The notes under the pieces are model-generated. The model saw only the letters and a list, made by a program, of their open reading frames with translations. It was not told where the DNA came from and made no database searches. Shown one piece after another: positions 11,828-24,817 of a stretch of DNA of 64,000 nucleotides. The position numbers and the translations under genes were made by a program. Numbering within the stretch: position 1 is the first letter of the stretch; every line of letters begins with the position of its first letter. The stretch is from the NCBI GenBank assembly GCA_948567375.1, contig OX419755.1, positions 35,593,001 through 35,657,000 on the forward strand, written 5' to 3'. Source of the DNA: Lunularia cruciata. Taxonomy: Eukaryota > Streptophyta > Marchantiopsida > Lunulariales > Lunulariaceae.

Positions 11828-14800
11828 TCAATGGAGAGAATTCTGATGAGAAAGGTCTATCCTTTCCTCCTCTTCAGGCCTTGATGGTGCATTTATGCCT
11901 GCATTCGGTCTGTCCATCCCTCGTACATTATATTGCTCATGCACCCTTTGACGATTTTCTGCCCACCATTGCTCTGCCTGTCCTTCACTGAATCGTTTTC
12001 GACTGCAAAAAAGTAAGCAAAATAGTTTGAGTCCAATCTACGACGCAACAGTGCTTCAAAGTAAAAATGAGTGCGACAGGTACCTAACGCTCCCATAACT
12101 GGGAAAGTCAGACTTGCAATACACTCTATCACCCTCAATTCTAGAACTCAGCATAATGAGCCAGAATCTCGATGACCACAAGGAACAAGGGTTAAGGCTA
12201 GTCCCTCCACAAAAAAAGAACCAGAGATAAACCTGACGAAAGATCATGCCACTCCTTTCATAAAAAGTCTGTAACATACACAATAACCTTCGGGAAGGGG
12301 GGTCCGTCAGAAACAAGAAGATAGTTTGAAAGGGTTGCTCACATGCAAGACTGACAAATGTGTGCATGTTTAGGATCGTTGCTGAGTCTATGGGGTGGGG
12401 TAATTGCTAAAATAACTCAACGAGAACAAACAGAGTTCGCAAAAAGCCTCGGTATAGATCACGTTTGTACCTGAACCTCACACGCTTCAGATCTTTGCCA
12501 CCCCCTGGCAAGGCTGTCAATGTGATGTAAACTCCTGGCTCATCCTGCTCGACCCACTCTGTCTCTACTCTTTCTTCCCTTCCATTTTCTGTAGGTGCAG
12601 ACGTCACGGCCCTACCCGATTCTTCATTTCGTTGTCCAATGTCGAGGCCATTGATGTCACTTTCTGAAGGTCTAAGGGCGATTTGCCGTCGACTACCCTG
12701 TGATCCTGATCCATCAAGAGAACGAGGGCTAGCCATTATGGTTGAACGAGGGCTTGAACTGGAATGTGGACTCGACCCACCGTTCATATCTCCATCTCTC
12801 AAATTCGGACTTGTAGGAGTAATGTGATACTTTTTTGTGAGGTTCTGAGTGCCTTCAACTTCCGATGAGACCAGCTGATCAGGTACAGCAGGAGAATGTG
12901 TCCCGTTGGTCGCATCATGTCGAACAGTCACAGCCCCAGGTCTACGGATGGATCCAGGAGGTAATCTTTCCGCCAGATCTCTAAGCTGTAACATGCGCGC
13001 ACCCACACACATACACACACCAATATGTTAATCTGTGCCCGCTGTTGATATATTTGACAAAGCTCATCTCAGAAGTCCCAATTTCAGATTAAAGGAGGCT
13101 ATACGAAGTCCACTATACACCCAACACAAAACATTCCTCCTTTATGAATGCAAGAGAAGTGCGCCTGAGGAGCTGATGAAGGTGCATAAGGACCAAAAAA
13201 GCGAGCTTCACGTTAATAGAAGGGAAGGTGGAAGTGCTATATCTGCCACTTCGTCGGCCCACTAATCTCACAAGCTCTTAAGCGATAGTTCAGAGTAAAT
13301 AGACGATCATCTGAATCTCTGACGCCCCAATCTTATCTTGATCTACTCTCGTCCCTGAAGAAAGTTAACTTCTTTAAGTCGGACGAATATTTGATTGTGT
13401 TCTTTCAACCAGTCCTGGAAAAATTGGTCAAATCGGCTCTAAAATAGATCCCAAATTCTATGCCTCAAATTTATAGACAGACTGATAATGCCAACTTACC
13501 TGCGCAGTAAGAGACTTGATAACTTCTTTGGCAGCTCGAGATTTGGCTGTTTCTTCGCCAGCAATGGCATTCGCATCTCGAAACTGTTGCATACATCGCT
13601 GCAACTCTTTTTCTTGATTTTGGCACCGACGGGTGAAACTCTCCACCTGCACATGCCAGTCCCTGTTACTCAAGTCCGTGCCAGATTTACCCTTCAGGAG
13701 AGCCTCACAACTTTGATATTGTGCACAAGCAGTAAACGCAGGTCCGTAGCTATCAATCATGAACTATGGCATTCCTGACTACAAACGAGTTCAGTTGATG
13801 GACAGAATAATGTTACAGTAGCAAATGTCACGGTACAGCTATGCTTCTAGTTAAATCTTGAGCTAAATATCATGCTAAACAAGTAAAAGCAGTATACCTG
13901 TGCCCGAAGCTTCAGAACTTCTTCACTCAACGCATCATTGGTCTTCTTCAGGTCATCAACAACCGTCTTTGGGATAGTCAGACCCGTTATAGTTGGAGTT
14001 GGTGTAGTCGAACGTGGAGGACTAGATCTCCTCGACAAAGGTGACACCGCTCTGGTAAGGTTTCTGGATGGTTGTGCGCCAATACTGGTAGCTAGTGGCG
14101 CCATCTTAGACTGGAAAAGTCCAGGATTGAACGTCGGTGGAACATTCACACTTCCCCAAGGCAGCATCCCGTTTGGTGCAGGCGAAACGCGGCTGGACGA
14201 CACATCCGACTTCTTAGGACGTCGTGGAGGCATTTTCCCTTCGGCTGCCTTAGACTGCTCCACAGGAGGTTTGGACGATAAACCTGGTTTAGTAGACTTC
14301 TCTGACTTATCTTTATCAATTGACCTCATGGTCTTCAAGGTTCCTCGTTTTGCTAGAACTGTCGGTGTACTGGGTCCAGCTTCAGCTGCCTTCTTCAATT
14401 TAGAATGGCACGGGTCACAGACACGATACTGTTTGCTATGACTTGGAGCAAGTGAAGCCTTGAGGGCTTTCTTGGAGCTGCACGAATGACAAAATACCAG
14501 CCCGCAATTGTAACAATTATGTCGCTTCCTGGTAAATCCGAAAGGTAGTCTGCATCCGGAACATACAGACTGGTCTGCACCAGAAACCCACTTGTGTAGA
14601 CAGATGGCGGCAGTGAAGCTAGAGCCACAAGCAATATTTTTCACCTGCTTATCTTTCAAGGCCTCGACCAAAGTGGGGGTAAGCCTATCACGCTCATCTC
14701 CGTGTCCCAACCTCCCATTGGCTCCTTTGCCCCAGGTGTAGACTTCAGTCTTGTGAGTCATAGCAGCAACATGGTGAGAACCGCATGAAATCTCTTCAAC

Positions 14801-17800
14801 AAAAACTTCATAAAGCTTCCCCTGTACCATACCCGGAATCTTCCCATCTGCTTCAGGGTCGCCAAGTTGTCCGTAGTCTCTGCTGCCCATTGTAAAAACC
14901 TGGCCCATTGTTGTCAATGCCACTGTGAGACTATGTCCACAAGCAACCTGCTTGAAATTGTAGTCCACCAACGCGGCCACACAAGTGGGTACAAGTCTCT
15001 GCTCTTTATCCCCATGACCTAATCTTCCCTTATCCCCGTCCCCCCAGGTAAAAAGCTTTCCCGAAGAACAGCTACTTGCACTAGAATAGCCGACCATAAC
15101 CTCCACAACCGCTGCTGTATGCCACACCCCACAAGCAGCTCGAACTGTTTTCAGGCCTTTTAGGGATTCCACCTCACGAGGAGAGAAAGCACTTTTGGTG
15201 TCATTGTGACCAAGAACACCGAAAGTTCCGTCTCCGAAGGTAAAGAGTTGTCCTGCAGAGGTGACAAGCGCAGTGTGCCAAGGACCGCAAGCTATAGACG
15301 ACACACGAATTCCTTCTAGTAAGCCGTTGACACGCTTGGGCATCCAGTGACTGATATCATTCCCATGACCAAGAAGGCCAAAGTTGTGGGTGCCATCGCC
15401 CCAGGTATAGAGGTCACCGGCAAGGCTGACAGCACAAGAGTGATACTCTCCACAAGAGACGAATTCGGTGTTAATCGTGGCAAGAGCTTCGACTAACTTA
15501 GGGTGCGGCACGTCACAATCAACCCCATGACCAAGCCTGCCTCCGGACTCTTCTCCCCAGCTAAAAACCTCACCCTGTTTGGTCACAAGGGCAGCATGTC
15601 TTCCACCACAGGCTATATTCTGCACATCTAGCACAACTGCTGATTCGAGGGCTTTGGGCAGTAGTGCATCCATTTTCCCACCAGCCGAGCTCGAAAGCTT
15701 AAGTACACCTCCTCCGAGGAAACCATCTCCCATGCCTTCTCCCCACATGAAAACGTCTCCTAATGCTTCGTTATCTTCTTGCCCAGAGCCTTGACTGGAT
15801 GAACTGACAGCACTTGACATACTTACTCTAAAGGCATCAACAGGAGGGCCACCGCCTTTCATATTCATCAGATTATCTGAACTTAGATCAGAACCGGCGG
15901 AATGCATTGAACCTCCAAGAGAACCACTGTCAAAGAAATTCTTGGAATCACCGACTACTAGAGCTCCAGCTGAGTAGGATTTCTCCAAGGATTTCTCATA
16001 ACGGGGGGGACTACCGAAAGGACTCAGTACTCTGAAAGTATCTCCACTATGATCCTGGAAACGAACACAAGATAAGCACAACGGTTTTCAGATTGGTTTT
16101 TTCTGGTATTGAAGCAAGACCTTGCGATTCCTTCTCCATATAAAGACAAAGTAATCGAAAATAAGATTAGCTACATGTTACCACTTAAAATTAGCTACCC
16201 AAAGGGAAATTCAATAACACACTCCATGCAAAGATTCTGCGATAATGACCTCCACAGGCAGAAATTCAAATAGGACTCGTGTGACTATGACTTCCCGGAA
16301 AAAAATACACCTCATACACCAAATTACTAGTGGTAGCACAATAAAGACATATACAACAAAATCTTCGACTGAGATAATTTTCAAGGACGGTCACCACACC
16401 TGGTGTAGGCTTTCCCCACTGCTGAAAGGTGATGTTAAGGGCGAGCTTATCCGTGTGCGAGATATAGGACTAGTCGTGTCAGAAGGTGGTAGGTCTGTTC
16501 TATTGTCGGTCCTTGGTCTCCGGACCTGGATACTACCCACCTTGACGAGTTTTTGGAGGCCGAGAATCCAGACTTCTGCTTCATCTTTGTCCTTGCAGAT
16601 CTGCAGGAGTCATTAACTTTCAGAAGAGTCATGCGACAAAGGTGAACAAAAGTTGCATACTGCTGTAGCTGCTCACAACCTTCATGCAAAAATTGAGTAA
16701 TCTCTATAGCTGAGAACAAGAGTAACGACTTGGCAGCTTGCCCAGCAACACAGCGTTCTGATAGCTGAAGGCATACTACAGACAAGAAAGAAGCAGCACA
16801 TGATGTACCAGATCAAGAGAGCGGTCTGCATAGAGCAAAGAAAAAGATTGGTACTCCTTCTCCGGACGAGGATATCGCTGAAATATAGCCTGGAAATCCA
16901 TATAAGCACGTTAAAAAACGTAGACTTTAGCCACGGTTGAATACCATATACATTGAACAGATGTTACTTCGTCGGAACTCAGGTGCTAAAAAGAAGGTTT
17001 CTTATCCTATAGCCGTCGGCAGCTATAGGTCCACGGTGTTCTTTAAATGGGATAGAGAAACTTCCCATCGTTGGAGTAGACACCCATCTGACTACATAAT
17101 GACAAATCATACATGAATGGCGTGATGAAGAGAATGAAACCTAGACTAACTTCGGCAATTGGGTACTAAAGGCGTCATATCGCAAATTGGGCAGGTACAA
17201 CTCACAGTATGCTGGCCTTGCACAATTTCATCCACATTACTCAATTTGAGTTGTTTCTCTTCCTTCCCCGAGTACCAAATTAGAGATCCTTCATCCTGAA
17301 CCCCACATTACGGACTAACTGTGAGTTAGAAAAAAGACGTCCAAGATTCAGATGTCAGTGTTCGCCTCTACTCTTAAAAGTTGTTCACCACAATCGAGAT
17401 CTTGAAGGGCTTCAATGTATCCGCACTACAAGTCTTATCACTCAGTCTTATCATAACAGAAAGTACAATTCAGTAGAGACAAGACGACCACAGAAATCCA
17501 AAAAGTGTCCTCAAAAGTCGGATACTTTAGCCAAATTGGCCGGATAAAAGCTATGCATTTTGAATGTACGAATATGGAACCCGTTCGTTAAAACACGGTT
17601 CTATATCCACGTAAGGCTGGAGAAGACATGACAGAGTGAACCAGGTATTAGAAAAAATTCTTCATAATTATATTCACACAAAGTGTATATTGAGAAACGA
17701 GGACAGAAGCCGTTCACAACGTGTATATTGGTATACGAGAACAGAAGCCGTTCTGGGAACGGGTTATCCAGAACTCATGAAGTGCAAATGATCGATAAGC

Positions 17801-20500
17801 AATATGAATCACAATGCTAGAGTAGTGTTAAAGCCCTAAGGTAGAATGCATCGAATGTAACCTGCAGCAAAAGCATAATTCAAACCAATTCAGAATAACC
17901 AATGGCCAACGGACTAGTAAAGAACGTGTATAAATGTAATATGTATATTTTGTAAAAGTGAGTACAGGTACCCAACACGACCGGTATCGAAACAACAAAA
18001 TCTGAACCAGAAATAAAACTGGAAAGAGTTTGAATATTTGAGCAATAGGTACAGAAGCTATTTGAAGAACGGGGGATCCAGAACCCGTTGTAATTAACCC
18101 GGTTCCACACCCACGTCTGACAGGACTGACACTAACATGTGATGGTAACCCAGTAAAGATTCTCATAACTATCATAGAGAGTTAAGCATGCGTAAACAAA
18201 ATATGAACAAGATATGAACCAGAACTGGACTTGAGAAAGTTTAAATGATGTACAATGGTATGCAAAACCTGCTACGCGAAAGCTATGAACCAGAACTGGA
18301 CTGGAGAAAGTTCAATGTACAATGGTATGCAAAACCTGCTACGAGAAAGCTATGTGAATTATTGCGACAAGTGGTAGAATCCTCTGATAGAAGCTATATA
18401 TGTTTAGCCAAAGTCGGTATAGGTGTCTCCACTACTAGGGTAACATGCAATGAACAGAACCAGAACCGAAATTTGCAGTAAACCAGCGAATTAGTCAATT
18501 ATACATTACTTTTACATGATAAGGGTTATATAAATGCTATAATCAACAAAGGAATTACAAAGATGAACAACACTTTCCATCATGATAAGGTCGTGTGGCA
18601 CTTACGTTTGAAAGCCTAAATGGGCAAAACTTAGGCTTCCCTCTACGCCCGTATTTCAGCAGCTGAGCACCCTTTTTGAGTGCAGTAATTGCCTGCAGTC
18701 AGGGAAAACGCACGATGGTACATAATGGACTTCAGCAGATCACGACATACCTACCAAGGTCTCATATGATAACGCACGTGCTTGTAACTACTCTTGCTAC
18801 TCCAGCTGACCTATCTTGTTGAGCGGTGGAACAACACCAAGACAAAGTTACCGAGGAGCAAAACGTGCACAGGAGTTCCCTGTCACATACTGCTCCGGCA
18901 TCTGAAGAAAAAGGCATCTGCTCCACAGACAGTCACTACTGTACAAGTTATAGTATGGGTTCCTTTCGACGACATGCACCTCATTTGGGTTCTACGACGA
19001 GTTGAGCACCGAAAGACCGAGAGGATACGTAAATCTACTCCAGAAACAAAATGGCCTCCTATTTAGTTCTTCTTATTAACTCTTAGAACTGGAATCATCT
19101 ACGGAATACCTAGCAAATGTCCAAGAATCGGAAAGACAGATACCTTAGTTCAATACCGAGCTAGAAAACGATAGTAGTTTGTGAGGAGACCACCATCAAC
19201 GATACACCAACTCTTGGGTCGTTGTATCAGATGAGAAAATAAACTTCTGCCAAACAGAATCAAGCATTCATGTAGTTGGGTCTTTCGCAATCATGGAGGA
19301 GATACAGCTCTACCCGCAATGGAGCAAAGCTCGTCACTGATGCTATGACAGGTGGGAAGAAAACTGCCGCCAAGATACCTCAAGTCCGAAAGTACGAACT
19401 TATAAGACAGAAACCCAAAAGGAGGTAATGCAGACATGTTGACCTCATTACACCATCTTGAGCGAACACATCTACGACTAAGAATTTCGTCTTGTTGAGT
19501 CAACATACGAAGGCGAACCAGATTTAACTACAAGAAAGGAAGAGAACCAGCGAATTCGGCTATGTGCACGGAGCTTAGGACAATTATCCACTAAAAACCA
19601 CCCATGAGCACATTCCTCATAGCACTTCCAGTAACGTCCGAAAACTTGTTCGCCCAAACCTCGTAGAAACTTGAACTGAAGAAGAGAACGTCGGCTCAGT
19701 CCAGATCACTGTCCCCATCGGAAAATACCAGAAACAAGGTAGCTAGGCACTAACACATCTTACTAGCAATACTGTTCGTCGCACTTCCGGACTAATAGCA
19801 TCTCCTGTAAGACCGCATCCTCTGGGTTACAGACTGCTGGCAGGATGATCGAAGTCTTGGCAAGATTGATACATTGACCAAAGTGAAGTACCGAAAGAAG
19901 AACAACTGAATGTGAAAAGGATACAAAGACAATTTCCACACCAGACTTCATACACGCACACAACCTCCACGAGTAGAACAGAAACTCATAAAACAAACAA
20001 CTCAAACGAAAACTGGGAGCTGAAGGATCCTGATACTGGCCGGGATGTTGTAAGGGTGGACACAGTCATCACGAATGGTCACAGCTTTCCTTGTCATCAT
20101 CATAGTTTTGCGCATGTGGTCAAAGTAGACAACCAGGAAACGGAGATCATGATCTGTATACTCAGCACCTAGAGGAAATACGCGTCATAACCCTAATTGT
20201 GTATGGCCGACATGTCTATACGTGATCGCTTAGACACTTCAGATTGAGAGTGCTATAGGTGACAAAACGAATGAGAATACTTCTAATTTCTGCGTCCTCA
20301 AATTTGGCCAGATTTGATCGCCACTCAGGTGGGATCACGCAAGGGGGCTGAATTGTCACTCTGGAACCTTATACTTGGATTCCGCCTACTTCTCTACGAC
20401 CACTTGTTTAACCCTGACCTAGCAGATATGGACTAGGCAAAGCCGCGTTTACCTGCTCAATGTTGCGTTCTACCGGTCCATTCCGGGCCAGATCTGCCAT
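11828..20500 (-). CDS. PRAF/RLD protein: PH, RCC1 repeats, FYVE and BRX domains
   Basis: Nine exons (minus): 20500-20453, 18692-18606, 17295-17206, 16889-16809, 16600-16400, 16054-13898, 13646-13500, 12985-12471 and 12002-11828, giving 1,166 aa. All junctions are GT-AG and in frame. Residues about 17-125 form a PH domain (LLKYGRRGKPKFCPFRLSN, then RYPRPEKEYQSFSL). From about 268 come RCC1 blades (WGEG, WGDG, HTALVTSAG). At 658-725 is a FYVE-type zinc finger with eight Cys/His ligands and the variant RKRHNCYNCG core. Coiled-coil segments follow at about 870-935. A C-terminal BRX domain spans about 1080-1136 (EWVEQDEPGVYITL, WWAENR). The family is plant-specific. PH and FYVE bind phosphoinositides, RCC1 is a putative GTPase exchange module, and RLD relatives bind LAZY proteins through BRX and act in polar auxin transport. 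The start is set by MADLARNGPVERNIEQ, typical of the family. Confidence 0.97.
18213..18353. repeat. Two-copy tandem duplication, 71 bp, in PRAF intron 2/1 region
   Basis: A unit starting TATGAACCAGAACTGGACT recurs after 71 bp and contains TACAATGGTATGCAAAACC in both copies. It lies in the 1.3-kb intron between PRAF exons 2 and 3. Confidence 0.85.
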
Positions 20501-23500
20501 TCGCTGCGCAGATTTAATCTCCCGCATCCGTTTCACCTAGCTTTCTCTATTGCTGATAAAACACTTCTTCTCCACTCTAAAAGCTCCGACACACCTGTTC
20601 TCGCACTTGCCAACTCCACAGCCACCAAACACCACACCACAGTCCTTTGCCACATAACCTCGACCGCTGCTTGCACTATTCCTACCCGTTTTCTCTCGGC
20701 CATCCCTGTTTCTATACTGCCTGTTTCCTTTGGCCAATTTCTCGCCGATTCACCGTTCACAGGGTTTTCCACCATTTCGAATCAACCTCCCTCGCCTCCC
20801 AGGTCTCCATCGACCATTCCGCCTACGCTCCGTCTCCTCCTCCTCTACCTCGTTCTAAGCGTCCAACGTCCTCCCTGATATCAATCTTTCTTCCTTGTAC
20901 AACACTATATCTCTTTCTACAAAATAACAACGAACAAATAACAACGCGCCTTCCAACCACCATAAAATGCATCCGCCACCAATCCTTGCCCAAACAACGC
21001 CTCTCTAGCTACTAGCTCGCGATCGACGGAGACGCATCGATCTTTCGCTTGCTCCAGCAGGCCAATGCTCGCGATATATCAGTCTCAACCTGACCTTTTC
21101 CTTCTTTCCATTCCCTTTCCTTTCCTTTCCTTTCCTCTCTCTTCCCTTCCTCCCCTCTCCTGTCGGGCTCCCTCCCAACAGTCTCTCTCCTCTCCCCTCT
21201 CCTTAGTCGCTCTTCGTTCCTTTCCCGTTCGTTCGTTCCTTTCGTCCTCCTCGCGAGCGAACGAACGTAGTAGTATGTAGTAGTCTGTGAATGAAAGACA
21301 GCTGCTGCTACTGGTGCTGTTGCCGGAGAAGAGCTGCCTCTTTCCCCTCCCCGACTGAATGTCTCTCTGCGCTGCTTACCTCCTCTCCCTGGCCATGGCA
21401 GACGCGGACCGTCCCCTCTGGAGCCAGTCACCGGTCACCGTCGATCACCGGTGTCCCTCCTTCCTTCCTTTCCTCACGGTACGGTACTCCACTGTATCCT
21501 GGTCTCCTCCTCTCCTTCTTCTCATCGTCGTCTAATTGTTTGTTTGTCAGTCTGTCTATCCTCCAAAAGAGTGAATGGAATGGAAGGAATCCTTGTCACG
21601 ATCCGTGTAGAAGAACGACAACGGATGGGTTCTTCGTCTCTGGCCCTGCCCGGCACCGGGCCGGGCCGTAAGTCTCCATCAAAAGCACCTCATTTGCGTG
21701 GGAAATTCTGTAGTAGATTGACGGGCATTTTATATTGTTTGACACCATAATACTGCTGCATACGCAGCACAGTAGATGACATGCACGCATCTCTCATAAC
21801 TTGGCTTCACATCTTCCTTTGCATCACTGGTGAAAAACAGTAAGAATATCCACCCAAACTGCTATGCAAAGACCGCGTGCTATTCGTGTGTTGAGCAGTT
21901 CTGCCATAGGTTTGCACAAGTCGAACATCACAGTATCCGTGTATCATGAGCGAAACCAACGCTTGCTTTCTGTCGGTAATGTACATACAGGATTGGAGCT
22001 GATCTATTCATTGCTCACAAACATGCTATACATTTCCTTTAAGATTAGGCCTGTGTTCTATGCGAATTGATGGGTATGTAAGTCTAGTTTGATAACTTAA
22101 GAAGACCAGTGGTAGATCAGAAACCCAGGATACTAAATAAGTTTAAAAGCCTCTATTTTCATTTGATGATCGTGAAGTGTGTAGATACATTGATACGAGA
22201 AGATGGGATTTATCCACAAGATGATAACTGAGAAACTCTTCCTCTCGTGTTTTTGTTGAAGATAAACCTTTTTATATGAATGCGCATTGCCAAGGACCTT
22301 ATGTACAAAGGTATAATCCCCCTACCTGAATAATTTACCTTTCTCAACCTTGAGATTTCTGTGGTCCAAATAAGATATACAATGATAGATCTGAATATCA
22401 TCTTCCAATAGTTCACCAGTAGAAGCGAGTGTCCCGATCGATAGTTTAGAGGCAATGAAGCACTGCCTGTTTCAGTTGAACTAAATAAAACTAAACACCG
22501 CAACAATTTCCTCCTCAAAGCGCGCCGAGCTGACCCAGAAAGCAATTCCTTTCTAGTCCTGGTTTAAAAGAGAATTGGAGAGGAAGCTGGAGCTAATCGC
22601 AATTAGATGAACGTTGTTGAAGGTTTTAGACCCTTCCTCCCCATATGTTTAATTAAAGGTCTTAAACAAGACTCCTTCCTACGTAGCTTCCTTACATTCA
22701 TCCGATCTTACCATATTCTTGGTATCATTTGGCTGGGAGCTGTGCTGTTCACGTCCCTTGTCCATTGATCAAACTTGAGAATGTCCATGCAAGAGTGGGT
22801 TTGTTGGTAGTTCGCGAGACAATGAAGACTTCTTGATTCTGAATTTCTTAATTACGAAATACGTTTCTGTTGGAAGATTGAACTACTTCGCTTACTAATA
22901 AGCCTTTGAACAGTGGAGTTTCTCTTCTCTTTTCCTCCTCAAGTCACTTCATCAGGCTCTTGAAACTGCAGATGCTCCCTACCGACATCGCTTGGTAATA
23001 ATTTGCACAAATATCAGAAAGAAACTGCACAGAAAAACGTTTGAACATCCAGTACAAGTCTTTCCCGAAGCTTTGACAATAATTCGATTTTCGAAGTACA
23101 GTGTTGTTTATCCGAGTTTGCAAGGGTGCTATAAACTTCACATGTAAAGCATCACAACTTCTTTGTGCGTGTGTCATCACTCATCTCGACACGTTCGTGG
23201 TTCTCAAATCCTATATGCTGAGCTGCATGGCTCTGCATCATCATCCACGTCCATGTCATGATTAAGTCTTTTCTTACTTATGGAACCGAAATGGAAAATC
23301 TTGCACAAATTCGTTGCAGGAGATCGGAATGCAAAGAGTTTTTGCCGTCTTGTCCATATGCATTGGAATCCGGCTATGTACTCGTCTCCACATCTTCCTT
23401 TTGCATTTATGAGGTTTCCAAAGCTCTCTTTCCTCGTCGGCTTGACTTGTTAGCTCTGTGCATGTGACTCGCCCTGTCGTGTAACTTCTATTGTTAGGGT

Positions 23501-23583
23501 CATTCAAGGCAGGCAACGACAATGTGTCTGTCCTTGTCACTTCTCTGCAAAATGATAGACGAGTTTGGACTTCGTGATGACTT

Positions 23584-23979
23584 TCAATTTAATTCATCAA
23601 AAGTTTGGACAACTTTGATAATTGTCTTTGATACTCGGGGCACTACACGTTGGTCGGTTCTAATCAGCACAGTTTGCATCGCCTTTGTGACACTAATAGG
23701 CAGCTTCAGTGATTGGAAAGCGTCTGAGAGCATATCCAGTGCTAGGCCAACCAGGTTATAGGTTGCAGGATCTAGCAGCCACAGTACACATTCTGCTAAT
23801 TCTTTGCTTTGATAGTATCGGTAGAGCCCACACAAACTTCGTTCCAGATGGCTGTGACAAATACAAGACAAATCAGACTCGAAATTCTTTAAATCTGATG
23901 CTAATTCGTTAATGTGCGTGGTGACATAAGCAATGATTTGATGTGGATGGATCTCAGACATCGTATTGCCCGCAGGCAC
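23584..23979 (-). CDS. Hypothetical protein, 131 aa (uncertain)
   Basis: An uninterrupted frame from ATG at 23979 to TGA. I recognise no family. The predicted chain is rich in amphipathic helical stretches (for example DLKNFESDL and ALDMLSDAFQSL) and has few low-complexity features. A second Met six codons in could be the real start. It lies alone between PRAF and the HAD gene on the same strand. It could be a small gene, one exon of a larger one, or chance. Confidence 0.3.
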   Translation of the reverse strand: MPAGNTMSEIHPHQIIAYVTTHINELASDLKNFESDLSCICHSHLERSLCGLYRYYQSKELAECVLWLLDPATYNLVGLALDMLSDAFQSLKLPISVTKAMQTVLIRTDQRVVPRVSKTIIKVVQTFDELN

Positions 23980-24422
23980 TCCGAAGACCTCAGGTTAGAT
24001 TTACACAAATCCCCCAAAATCAGGGCTCCATCAACGATGCACCAACAGCCGTAAGTGCTGACTTGCTGTGGGGGTCGTGGATGTCACTGTACTGTTTCTG
24101 TACATTTAACGAGTTGCCTTCGAAGAGTGTGCATGCTAGCTTTTGTGGTCTTTGTCCTCGTACTGTGGTCTCAGAACTCAAAATGGTGCGAGAATTAAAC
24201 GAAATTTCGTCAGGTTGTCGTTACACGGGGTTGGTAAGGGAGATAAGCATTTGGCTACTGGGTATCAGTTGCTTGGTGACATCTGCTCTTTATTAGCAAC
24301 ATTGACGAGACTTCTAAGATACTTCCTCACGAGTTTATCGACGTGTCTGTTGGTTAGATTGACGACACTGACTGGCGGCAATATCACCCTTGCTCACAAA
24401 CTCTTCAACCTCTACCCCTGTG

Positions 24423-24525
24423 ATCCAAAATCCCACAATGGACAGACAAGTGGTTCGGTCAAGATTCTGAGGTTCCGGAGCAGCTCTAAATTGTAAAGGG
24501 AACAACAAATGTGATATCAAGATTA
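24423..24525 (+). repeat. Fragment of the methyltransferase-bearing retroelement
   Basis: About 100 bp match the reverse complement of 40475-40570 with few differences. The match covers the last codons of the methyltransferase-like frame, its stop and about 50 bp beyond (AATTGTAAAGGGAACAACAA). This shows the element is a dispersed family and that its 3' non-coding part belongs to it. Confidence 0.85.
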
Positions 24526-24817
24526 CAGATAGATGGCAGAGTACATCAAGGTCAACGCGAGGGTGGAAATTTTGGGTTTCAGGCATGCCCAGAGACAGGA
24601 TTCGTACTCGCGCGCCATAAACGGAAGTGCTTCCAAGACAATCTTGAACGCCAAAGCAATCAAGGAAACATCCCCACACAAACTGCCAAATAACTGTCTT
24701 GAAGTCGGACGCCTCTCAGCTTTTAGCCCACTCCAATATTTTCCTCACTGTCCTGTCCTACGCACACCGAGCGTAAAATGATTCGTATCCATCGAAATTC
24801 TACGAACCATAGATTCT

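Larger units (their letters stand above)
20501..24817. other. PRAF upstream region and intergenic DNA
   Basis: The part at 20501-21500 probably holds the PRAF promoter and 5' UTR. It is strongly pyrimidine-rich on the plus strand, so GA-rich in a minus transcript, with a (TTTCC)n run near 21114-21135. A GC-rich hairpin (GCCCGGCACCGGGC) lies near 21647. The rest has no recognised gene apart from the uncertain frame at 23584-23979 and the transposon scrap at 24423-24525. Confidence 0.6.

Noticed and set aside
13938-14441. 167-codon plus-strand frame
   Set aside because: It is antisense to PRAF exon 6 and has no family features of its own; a shadow frame.
21012-21431. 139-codon Arg/Glu-rich minus-strand frame upstream of PRAF
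   Set aside because: Its composition follows from GA-rich 5' leader sequence; no domain, and it is not joined to the PRAF start.
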